From Desmodesmus armatus (Eukaryota > Chlorophyta > Chlorophyceae > Sphaeropleales > Scenedesmaceae), in NCBI GenBank assembly GCA_007449985.2, contig VIIQ02000846.1, positions 62,001 to 126,000 of the forward strand: 64,000 bases of DNA, written 5' to 3'. The position numbers were made by a program, and so were the translations under genes. The number at the start of each line of letters is the position of its first letter. Within the stretch, counting starts at the first letter, position 1. Shown here one piece after another: positions 11,701 through 24,326 of the stretch. Below the pieces are notes generated by a model. That model saw only the letters and a program-made list of their open reading frames with translations, did no database searches and was not told where the DNA came from.

Positions 11701-12156
11701 CAGCAGGTTGTATCTGGCAGCTAACAGTGTTGGCAAACAGCCGAAGGCTGCTCACTGCTGCTGCTGCTGGGCCAGCGCACGTCTGCAACCAGCCTGACAG
11801 CGCTGTGAGCTTGTCCTGTGGGCAGACTTCATCGATGCTGACGCTGTTGGTGGCTGCAATGGCTGCTGTGTGCCAGGTGTGGCACACCAGGGCACAACTG
11901 TGCAGGCGCTCCTTGGTAGGGAGGCACTGCAGGATGCGAGCCAGCACCTGGGGGGCCAGGAATGCGATGCTGCTGCTGCTGCCCTCCTGCGCAGCAGATG
12001 CATTGCAGACATTTCCTACAGGTGAGGAATACCACAGCACCGAATGCGTGCTGGCAGGCTTGACTGCAGACTTGATCCTAGGTGCTGTTCTACTGTACTG
12101 TGTTGAGAGGTTCTACTGTAGTGGCCTAGAAGCAACATCCTCACCTGAGAGTCCAT
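8742..12156 (-). CDS. F-box and leucine-rich-repeat protein with C-terminal coiled coil (copy B)
   Basis: Four exons on the minus strand: 12156-12145 (MDSQ), 11986-10417, 9746-9664, 9077-8742 (666 aa). The small first exon was chosen because the main frame has no early ATG and because ATGGACTCTCAG plus a GTGAGG donor joins in phase to a GCGCAG acceptor; the 5' end is the least certain part. An F-box (about residues 13-50: FLAPQVLARILQCLPTKERL, then ALVCHTW) is followed by a Gln-rich loop and about 400 residues of irregular LRRs (LSSLSLRYSH, LQMLTLAGA, LQVLTLGWV, LRDLTVDDS). The last 111 residues are a Gln/Glu/Met coiled coil. By family it would link targets to Skp1/cullin in an SCF ubiquitin ligase. 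It is the inverted paralogue of 1-1182. Confidence 0.82.
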
Positions 12157-13083
12157 AAGCACCAGGCCTCTATCAGTTCGGTCCTCTGAGCTGAGCTGAC
12201 TGAAGCTGATGTTTGGGCCGCGTTGGGCAGCCAATGAGGGGCGATTCAATTGTTTGTGGGTACAGTTAGGGGTATACTGGACTGGGCAGTTCGATCTCGT
12301 GCACTGTAGGCAATCTGATCTGGAACGCAGCTACTGCCGACGGGACCAACCAGTCTTCCTCGAGGAAGAACACCCCCCAAGGCTACTCGACGCGCATAAA
12401 AAAACTTCCTGTGTTGTACCTGTCTTGAGCGGCGTCGCTGCGACTGTCCACCATTTGGCCCGCAGTTGCAGATCACCTGAACAGTTGAAGATAACTCGCT
12501 CGCGTACAACTGTATTACAGGTGAATCACAACCACTTGGGCAATCAAACAACCGCGTATTCAGTAAAACCGTATGGCGTTGTGTTGACTTGCTGCCCGCT
12601 GGGAAGGGGGAAAGGTGCTGCCTGGCCTACCCAGGTCCTGCTCGGCAGAGGCCCCCAAAAGCAATTTGGTGATGTGTTCAGTCTGAAGGCTGTGGACACA
12701 GTGGCTTTGGTGTTCAGTCTGCATGAGCATGGCCTTGAGACACGTTCTGTCATGCACTGTCAGACCTCAAACGCATGCCGCAGGTCATTGCAAGGTGCAG
12801 TTTGTCAGGCTGCATGTGCCGTATGACTTGAGTGACATGCTGCAACACTGAGGATACACTCCTGTCACCCAGATACTGCAGGAGTACCTCAGCCTCCGCA
12901 CTTTGCAGTGCTTTGCAGCTCAAGGAGGTGACTGTCTGGCTGCCTTAACTGCAGTCATAGTCACAGAAAGCCGCCCTGTATGTATGCAGGTAGCCAAACC
13001 AGCCGGGAGGCCAGCGCACACCATACCCCTGCCCTACACAGAGTGTAGTGCTGCGCACCAACTGTACTCACTGGCAGCCCCCT
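12157..13083. other. Spacer between F-box/LRR copy B and HINT1
   Basis: Upstream region of copy B and 3' flank of HINT1. A 205-residue plus-strand frame at about 12209-12826 has no recognisable domain and no compositional support. Nothing else was found. Confidence 0.4.
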
Positions 13084-15337
<2,254 letters not shown>

Positions 15338-16126
15338 TGCTGTGGTGAGCTGCCTTTGCTGCTTGGCGTACAGATGGGGCCTATCGGTATTCTGGGAAAA
15401 CAGCAAGTGACGGGTGTGCGAAATGCACCGATAGACAGGCGGTGAGGCGCGGGCTAGCATTCACCAGAGATCTGATCTGTCCCTGTCTACTGATCAGCTG
15501 TCAGCACGGACAGTCGGCTCCTACTGCTGTTGGTTATCTCGCTGAAAGCCTACGTCGGTGTCCTTGTGGGTATGCGTCACAATAATTACTTGAATTTTGC
15601 TACAGCTCCTGCATGCTCAGCCAACCACCTCTTCAGCAGCCATGGTGGGCTGCCTGTGCCTGTAAATGTAGCGGATCGCACCCTACAGCTGCGACTGATC
15701 CCACTCATCACCATTCCAACCCACAGCACACAGCACAGCAAAGGGCACCCATGCATAAAGCAACAGCCATTGTCTGATTGCTTCGCCCTCATCTGTAACA
15801 TACCTGGTGCCTTTTAACACAATAGATGCTATGAGATGGAAGCTGAATCTCAGCGGGCCAGTCAACTTTTGCTTGCCACCCAACTCCTACACCCGCCTGG
15901 CCACCTGCAGTAGACATACAAAACAACTCCCAAGTTGAGTAAGAAACGACGCGAGGTCGTGCCTGCTCTTCTGCTTCCTCCAGCCTGTCGCCAAACCCTG
16001 AACCCCCTGACCCTTGAGATCAGTCGCGATCGAGGCTGATAGCAAGCGTGAGAGCATCCTGAGGTAGCACAGGTCCTCTCCAGACATCCATCTCGCCCCA
16101 CATCCACTCCCAGGAATCCAGTCGAG
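15338..16126. promoter_or_regulatory. Divergent upstream region of HINT1 and the Lhca gene
   Basis: The two genes start 789 bp apart on opposite strands, so the region must hold both promoters. No consensus TATA box or light-response element could be picked out with confidence. No coding exon was recognised. Confidence 0.45.
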
Positions 16127-18605
16127 ATGGCTATGCAGCTCCAGCGCAGCGGTCTGGCCAGGCCTGCAGCTCGCCAGGTATATTGAAGTTACTCCCACCG
16201 GTCAGGCTTGGTCCTGGGCAGCTTGAAGGGCTGTATGGACTCACACCAGTTGCCATCGGTGTGTGTAGGTCGCAAACAGGAGCGTGGTTGTGCGCGCCAG
16301 CGCTGGCCGCCCTCTGTGGCTGCCCGGTGCCGATGTGCCAGCACACCTGGACGGCAGGTGCGCCCAACACGCCCCTCAGCATGGCCAGGAGCAGTGTCCA
16401 GCCTGGATGCAGCTCAGCAGGCAGATCCTGGGTCAGGGCAGTGATTTCAGGACTTTTGGGTGGATAGCTGTAGGGACTTAAGCTTGCTTTATTCTTACTG
16501 AGCAGCTGCTGGTTCAGCAGTGGACACAGTAGTCATGATTGAGCTCTAAACAGGCCTTGCGCTGCGTTGTTTGCTGCTGTTGCAGCCTGGCTGGTGACTT
16601 CGGCTTTGACCCCCTGGTGAGCATGCTGCCCTGCGGTCAGCAGAAGCAGCAGCTAGTGCAGCCTGAGGTGGTGTGCAGCTGCCTCATCCTGGTGCAGAGC
16701 TATGCGTCTGTCTGCTGAAGGACTGTGGTTTTCATGGTGGAAGCAGGCGCCCATGCCGCTGCGAGCAGATCAGATATTTGTTGCAGCAGCAGCATCGTGG
16801 GCAAGGGCAGCACTCATATGAAGATGGGTGCACTGTCTGGGGACTTGCAGAGCAGCAGCAGCACAGCCACAGCAGCGGCTGCAATCATGTGCGCGCCTTG
16901 ACGTGGTCCTGTACGTGTGCGTGTGGTTGCATGCAGAACCTGGCCAAGGACCCTGAGGCCCGCAGGTGGTTTGTGCAGGCAGAGCTGGTGCACTGCCGCA
17001 CAGCCATGGTTGGCGCAGCAGGCATCCTCCTGCCAGCGGTGAGCAGGACAGCATGCGCAGGATACCCACCTTGCCAGCACATGGTCAGCACAACAGCAGC
17101 AGGGGCCAACAGTCAGCACAGCAGCGCCGGCAGCTTTTTGCACCTTAGTATGCAACTTGTGCGCGCCGGCAAGCCCAGACAGTAGCAGCACGCTGCTGGG
17201 GTGGCTGGGGACCAGAGGAAGGGTGGGAGAAAGTCCTTGCGCATGCGCAAATTGCAGGACTCTCAGTGCACCCAGCCATACGGCGTGCTGCAATATGCGC
17301 ACCTCATGGTATTGAGACACCATGGCATGCCAGGAAGGAGATGAGTGCAGCTGGTATCTACTGTTGCGCCAACTTTGGGGGTCAGCGATGGTGCAGCAGC
17401 AGCTGGAGGGATAATGGTGCACAGCCGTTGTCGGGTGCCGCAGCAGGTGGCTGGCTGATGACCAATGCTGTTTGTGCTGAATTCTCCTTGCTGCTGCTGC
17501 CGCAGATCCTGTCCAAGATGGGTGCCATTGACGTGCCTGACTGGTACACAGCCGGCAAGGTGTCTGAGGAGCAGACCGGCATCCCCACCCGCGCCTTGCT
17601 GGTGGTGGAGTTCTTCATGTACGGCTTTGTTGAGGGCAAGCGCTGGATGGACTTCCGCAAGCCAGGCAGCCAGGCTGAGAAGGGCAGCTTCTTTGGCTTT
17701 GAGGGTGCATTCAAGGGCACTGACAACGGCTACCCAGGCGGCCCCTTCGACCCAATGGGCCTCTCCCGGTGAGTAGCGGACTCTCACAGGCAGCTGCATG
17801 CAGTGATGCTGCTGTTGGTCTGTGACAGTGTGCTGCGGGGATTCGATCGAGGCATTTATGTATGCCCAGTGCTCAAGAGCTGCGTGGGGATGCAGGGAGG
17901 GGGGGGGGCAAGCATAAGCAGCAATTTCAGGGCAAGACTGGGTGGTTCATGTATTTGCTTACACTCACTCATCAGCAGCTGCATCTTACATTGTGCACTT
18001 CCTTGCCTGCATTACCTCAACATGCCATTTTTTTGTCCCGCAGTGAGTCTGAGGCAAAGACCAAGGAGCTGCGCCTGAAGGAGCTGAAGAACGGCCGCCT
18101 GGCCATGCTGGCGTGCTTGGGCTTTGCCGCCCAGTACGCAGCCACAGGCAAGGGCCCAGTGGACAACCTGGTGGACCACGTGAAGAGCCCCTTCAACACT
18201 ACATTCATGGTGAGGAAAGGGAGGGTTCGGTTGATGGGAAGCAGGGAGGAAGCTGAAAGGACAGAAGGGATGATGTTTGAGGGGAGTAAGGCAGCCGCCC
18301 GCACAGCATGGCAGCAACAGCATGCAACCAGCCTCAGTGCATCCAGCTACGTCACTGGCATATCAGGTGTGCTGGGAGTGTGCATGTCTTGGTTCAGTAG
18401 GCAGGAACACATGTTTTTTGGGGTACTGAGGCTTCGGGCAGTTTCGTGCTCATGGGAACCATCAGAGCGTGGGAACCATCAGAGCGTGGCTTTTGTAGCA
18501 CTTGACAGTGATTTGCACCAACCCCTGCTCCTGACCCGGTTCTCGCTCCATTCTGTCTGTGTTTGTGCTGTGCAGGACAACGGTGTGTCCGTGCCCTTCT
18601 TCTGA
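16127..18605 (+). CDS. LHCA: Photosystem I light-harvesting chlorophyll a/b protein (Lhca family)
   Basis: Seven exons: 16127-16177, 16269-16357, 16586-16616, 16937-17038, 17506-17768, 18044-18209, 18576-18605 (243 aa). It binds chlorophylls and carotenoids in the PSI antenna belt of the thylakoid. Transit peptide [17 protein letters not shown] continues to about residue 24. The mature start [16 protein letters not shown] and the [10 protein letters not shown] block are classic. Helix B carries E73-L-V-H76-C-R78 and helix C E192-L-K-N195-G-R197, the paired Glu/Arg salt bridges with chlorophyll ligands. His76, not Asn, argues against a red-chlorophyll Lhca3/Lhca4-type helix ligand. [25 protein letters not shown] between helices is typical of Lhca proteins. 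The exact Lhca number cannot be assigned. Confidence 0.93.
18454..18487 (+). repeat. 17-bp exact tandem duplication in Lhca intron 6
   Basis: GGGAACCATCAGAGCGT occurs twice head to tail with no spacer. It is intronic and carries no coding consequence. Confidence 0.9.
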
Positions 18606-19854
18606 ACAGTGCAGCTGCCTGCTGGAGCTGTTGTAGGGTAGCGCTGTGTGTGTTGCTGTTTTGGGGCTGTGGGTGTGTATGTAGGTTGGCTGGGGCAGGG
18701 TCTGGGGGCAGTCGTGTATGCTTTTGAGAGAGAACCACACCATGCTGGTGTGCTCGTGTTTTGCTGGTGTTGCAGCTGCAGAGTTCTGCTTACTTGAGTT
18801 TTGAGAGGTTGTGGGGGTCCTTGGTAACACAGGACACCTTGTCATGATGTGGATGTGTTGCTGTAGCAGAGGCTTGAAACCAGATCAGATCATGCATGCC
18901 GCTGCTCTACTGGTGGAGTGAGAAGTGCAACCAGATGGCAGACTCACAAACAACAGACCGCACTGTCAACACATGGCAAGAGCAGCTTTGGCAGTCGTTA
19001 GTCCCAGTGTTGCTTCAAGCAGAGGCACACCGCACTCATCTGAATTCAACAAGTATGTATCAGGCAACTTTGAGCACAGGAATAGCTGGAGATGCAGTGT
19101 CAATGCTGATCAATGCACTTTGTTGCGGTGCTGCTCTTACTGGCTACACATTTCGGGTTACAACTGTGACCCGAGCAGTCCAGAACAACTGTACCCTGGC
19201 TCAGCATGTGTGACGAGGCTGGAAGTTCATCCAAGAGCAATGAGCAGCCACATCGTCAATGCAAGCATAGGCCAAAGCTGCTCTTTCTAGAAGAAGCCAT
19301 GTGTTGTTCCCTCAGCACCACATCACCCCGTGATACCGAGCTAGTGATCACACCCCACCAAAAAAGACCTCGCGGGCCCGGGATGGGGGAAAAGGTTTGT
19401 GCAACCCATAACACCAACACAACTGGCATGCTGCGGCACCAGTGTTGACAACTGGCCACAAACCCCTATGGCCTCTAGGGCCTCACTTGATGTAAGCAGG
19501 CATACGTGCACACCGACCGCCATGACACATCACTGCTGTCTGCTTCCAGTCCTGAAATCTTGTCCACAGTGAAATCTTGCTTACAAAACACTTACAGTGT
19601 TACACCCTTGTGTTGGCAACCACACCCACTGGGGCAGACATCCACCCTTTTTGACACCATCTGCACTGCCAACAAGCAGCCAGTTTCAACACCCTCCTGC
19701 CATATACGATAGCCGCCCAAGCATGCCAAAGCTCTTGCCCAGCCCGTCTCAAGCAGCAAAAGGCCAGCACACGACCACGTCATTGCAACAACGCACATGT
19801 TGTCTGATGGCTGACACTAGACATAAAGTATGCAGACAGCCGCCCAGGCAGGCC
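18606..19854. other. Spacer between convergent Lhca and L-galactose dehydrogenase genes
   Basis: Both neighbours end here. TTACA at 19576-19600 (three copies, TGTAA on the minus strand) lies about 260-280 nt past the dehydrogenase stop and is a plausible poly(A) signal. The frames in the rest are short and unconvincing. Confidence 0.45.
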
Positions 19855-22800
19855 TCAGTTGTTCTCAGGCTTGCCTGACGCCCATGTGATGTTCTTGACA
19901 GGCGCCAGTATGCGCTCCACCTCTGCTAGTGCTGCCTTCTCCGCTGCTGTGTCTGCTGGGCTGGATGGGTCGCACTGCAGGGCCTGCAGCACTGCCTGTA
20001 TGTTGGCATGCACCACTGCACTGCTGGCCATGCCAACTAGCGTTGTTGATATGCAGGGGTTCCTGCAGGCAGGCACAGCACAAAAAACACAACAACGCAA
20101 TATCAAGACAGTGGATCGTTTTGTTTCCTATCAGGCACCCATCCCTGCTTGAAGATGCCAGCATTACCACGCTACTCAGTTGCTGCTGGGGCTTGGACCC
20201 TCTCAAACATCGGCATCAACACTTGCAAGCAGAGCACACCTACACTGCCGCTGCCCCGCCCCAACAAGAAGACATGGTGAGCATGATAGCCAGTGACGCC
20301 ATACTTACTTGACTGCAAACTGCAGTGCCAGCTTTGCGATGTCCATCCCCTGCGCCTTGCAGTAGTCTGCTGCTGCTGCGGCCGCCTGCTTGAGCTCAGG
20401 GGGGGCGGGGTGCCAGGCTGGCGGGCCTTGCGGTGTCAGCAGACCCATCGACAGGGGGCTGGCGGAGATGATGCCAACCTTGGAAGGGTGGAGAGAGGAA
20501 TAGGAAGATAGGCAGGACGGGATTCAGGGAGAAAGCAGGACGGGACACAGGAAGGGATAGCCAGAGGGAGGTAGCGAGGAAGGGCAGAGGCAGAGAGTGA
20601 AGGAGTGAGGGAGCAGAGCACCAGAACAATCACCGCCGGGGTAAGGAGATGTGCACATGAGGCAGGTAGAGGCAATAAGGCCTGCCACTCAACAAGTACA
20701 CTAGTGATGGTAGTGCCAGGCAGCACACCACTGCATATGACTGTTATGTTGAGGCTTTCCACCTGTCGGCATCTAGGGTGAGCTGATCAGGCAGCACGGG
20801 TGCTGCCTGTTTGCAGGAGCAGGCAAAGCAGCTGCAGTGAGGCTTCAAAGAAGAGGAGGCGTGCTCACTAGCACCATTGGTAACCAACTTACTGCCAGCA
20901 GTACATAAATCTGAGCAATGTGTTCAAAACAAACCTCTACACCACCCACCACCGTACCTGCTTGTCCTGCAAGTACTGCAGGTGGTCCTCGAGTGACGTG
21001 TCATTCAGGCAGTAGTGGCAGTACGACAGCACAACATCCACAGCACCTGCGGCAGCACCAACACAACACGGCCCTTATGACGCTAATTAGCTCTGAGAAT
21101 GACGCACGATTGCCACAAAGATGCCTACAAGACTGGTTGTTCTATGGGTGATGACTGACAGGTTTCATGCACTTGGGGACTAATGAGATCCTTATACCCT
21201 GCAGGCAGTGTGTTTGAACGGTGTATGGCTATGCTGCGTGCTGCATGCAGCAGCCGCTGCAACTGCATGGCCAAGCTGGCCGCAGCCCATGCTGCCATCG
21301 ACTGTTCCTCACCAGGAGGCACCCTGTCCAGCACGTATGTGAGTGACTTGAAGGGCAGCCCTGTGATGCCTACGAAGCGAACCAAGCCCTGCTGCTTCAA
21401 GGCCTGCAGTGCTGGAAGGGTCTCGTTGATCACCTGGGTGGGGAAAATGCAGGAAGGCAGGAAAGCACTTACAGGATAAGTGGAAAAGAGGGAACAGTGT
21501 CAAGCTGTCAGCAGGGTATCTGCCATACGCACTTGCACCAGCATGGTGGAGGCTGCTGCTGCTGCTGCTGTCAGCAGGGACACAAGACATAGCCAGTGGC
21601 TTGTCAAGTGCTGCAAGTGTTATTGTTGGCCAATTCCAGCTCCACTTGATGTCCTAGCGGTTGCAAAAGGCTCCACCACATGGCCTCGCTCAATAGTCAG
21701 ACCCACAGGCTACCTGTCCCCAAAGCCCCAGACATTACTGTTGCATCGGGGAGGGTTCAATGATGGTGTTGGCAAAAATGTCTCGACATCAACCCTGGAA
21801 ACCGCGAGCACACCATCTCAACGCATGTTGCTGGTGTTAGGGTGCAGACCCTAAGCCCTCAGCCCTACAACCCTGAGCACAACCCTTCAACCCTAAACCG
21901 CAACGCACCTGGTCCAGTGAGCCAAACTCGATGTCATGACACTGGATGAGGTCCAGGTAGGGCACCTGCAGCCGCTGCAGCGACTCACTCACGCTGCGCG
22001 TCACACGCTCAGCACTGAAATCAAACAGCTCAGGCCCATAGCGACCAATCTGCACAGCAGCAGCGCATGAACTTGTGTCGCGCATGTGACGCACATACAT
22101 GCGTGTGAGTATTCGTGCGAGGTGAAGGGAGGTCATGGTGACTTGTGAGCAGGTGAGATGCGCAGGAACAGCAATGCTTCGGCATGTGTGCTGGGGCTGC
22201 AGGACCCCGTGCAGATGCATTTGCAACTTGGTATGCTTTATGAATGCAGCAAGGCTGTGGTATGTCGATGCTCACGAGCCAAAAGCAGAAAAGAACATAA
22301 ACCAAGCAGCATGCAGTTGTTGTCAAGCTTGCGCCTTGCAGGCATATGTGTGTGATGGTGCCACACACGAACGTCCTCTGCAGCAGCGGCATACCCACCT
22401 TTGATGCAACAATGATCTTGTCACGTGGAAGGTCCTTCAGAGCTTTACCCAGCACCTGCAATTAGCACAGCAGCAGCGCGATCTGAGCAACTGCACAGGT
22501 GTCAACTTTCCAGAGTCAACAGAGAGGCTGGGAGACTGACAACCAGGCCACGGTACACCTGCTAATTGCTGCGTGCTGCTGTTACCACTGTTAATTAACC
22601 CAAACAGCAGCTGCCACAGCTTGAGGTTGACAGGAGATAGGCTGTCAGCAACCACGCTCACCTGTTCACTCTTGGTGTTGCCATAAAACGGGGATGTGTC
22701 AAAGAAGTTGATGCCCAGACGAAAGGCCTCGTGCACAGAAGCTATACCGTCTGCTTCATTGATTTCCTGCATCAGCAATAAGCATGCACTCCATTGCAAC

Positions 22801-22949
22801 CCATTCAATGATGGCCCCAGTGCTGCCACCACAGCAACATCAATCCCAAGACTGACCTCAAAGACGCTGCCCAAGGGGGAGGCGCCAAACCCTAACACTG
22901 ATACTTCCAGTCCAGTGTTGCCGAGCAAACGGCGGGGCATGGCTGCCAT
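19855..22949 (-). CDS. L-GalDH: L-galactose dehydrogenase (aldo-keto reductase)
   Basis: Eight exons on the minus strand: 22949-22857, 22766-22662, 22455-22399, 22049-21909, 21433-21313, 21046-20958, 20478-20309, 20062-19855 (327 aa). It oxidises L-galactose to L-galactono-1,4-lactone with NAD+, the next-to-last step of the Smirnoff-Wheeler ascorbate pathway, in the cytosol. The protein follows the plant enzyme along its full length: RRLLGNTGLEVSVLGFGASPLG, EAFRLGINFFDTSPFYG, HDIEFGSLDQ, VGITGLPFKSLTYVLDRVPPG, VLSYCHYCLND, and PVKNITWASG near the end. The AKR tetrad is visible as Asp54, Tyr59, Lys85 and His123. No targeting peptide is apparent. Confidence 0.93.
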
Positions 22950-23378
22950 CTTGGTCCTGCCTTGCAACTGGGACCTTCTGATCTGGCTGGATGGTGAACT
23001 TGACAGGAGGGCGATACTCCTGCAACCTTGCCAGTCAGACCGCAATGTGGTGATGCTATACATGTGTTGGCATCACTGGGCTCGCATTTGCTTATGTGGG
23101 CGTGCGTGTTCAAGGAAACTGCGTGTGCAAGGAAAGTTGGCGTGCCCAGGCATCTCAAACGACACCACCAATACTTCCTCGATAAGCTTCCAATAAAGTT
23201 ACTGTTTGGACGAGATGCAGTAGACGGAGGCATTGCTTGTGATGACATCAACCTTGGACCCTTGATCAGTCACAGCGGCATAAAGCTGATGCAGTTGCCT
23301 GCCAACCAGCTGTTTCATCCCGTGCAACTGCAACCTCAGCAATCAGAAGGCGCTTACAATCTTATTTACAAAAGCAAG
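22950..23378. promoter_or_regulatory. Divergent upstream region of L-galactose dehydrogenase and the NTF2-like gene
   Basis: 429 bp between two oppositely transcribed start codons. No clear TATA box or named element was recognised. The plus-strand frame that runs through it into the next start codon looks like chance. Confidence 0.45.
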
Positions 23379-24295
23379 ATGGGTAAAAAGAATCGCGGCA
23401 ACACCTCCAACAAGCAGAAGCCAAAGGCTGGTGCCAGCACAGCACCCATCAAACCTGATGACTCAGGCCCTGTAGCAGCGCACGCACAAGCACATACAGA
23501 TGCTCCCGCCTCCACAGCTGGCCCATCCTCTTCTGCACCCATCGCTGCGAAGTCCAAGCCTGGGCCTTCTGGGGCAGGTGACTCCTGATTGCAGCATGGG
23601 GCCAACCTCCTGCCAAATGACCTTACTGCACCACGCATCATGTCTGGCAGATTGTATGGCACCAGGGCACTCACATGCAGCTCCTGGACTCTCTAGCACA
23701 TGGCTACGGCCACTTATGTTGATGGTTGTGGTGGGTTGAAAAATGTATACACAGTGCAAGTTCCTGCCGATGCATTCCAGTTTCAGGCTGCAGGGCCATG
23801 CTTGTGATATGAACGGCTTGCCCAATGAACGTGCTGGCTGCAGGTGTGTGGGTGAAGAAGAGTGCATCCACCAAGGCTCGCACTACAGACAGCCAGAGTG
23901 TGCTGGACGCGGAACCAGGTATGTAGCGGTGGCTGCCGCTTGTGTTGCGCAGCAGTAGGAGCAGCGCTGACTGTGCGCACGCTGCTGTCCAATGCAACAG
24001 CACAATGCACTGCTTTGGCTCTGTGTAAGTGGGGTTGCTGTGCATTGTGCCTGGCATGACCTCAGTTTCCTGCCTCATCGCGTGGCATCGCCTTGCTGCA
24101 TTGTGCCAGATACCCATGTGCCAGCAGGTAGTGTTAGAACGCAACCTGAGTTATTGGAGACGTTGCATCATGTTCCTTGGCCCCTCATGACCCTCATTGA
24201 CTGATGAAGGGCAGTATTGAGGGCCGGGGGTTTGCATTTGGGTGTCGCATAATGTCAAGGTTGCATCTGGGTAACGGTAGTAATGGGCAGGGTGG

Positions 24296-24326
<31 letters not shown>

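Noticed and set aside
12209..12826. 205-residue open frame (+)
   Set aside because: No domain, no splice context, low coding character; lies in the upstream region of the F-box/LRR gene.
16937..17038. Lhca4-type red-chlorophyll antenna
   Set aside because: The helix B ligand is His (ELVHCR), not Asn, so the red-form assignment is not supported.
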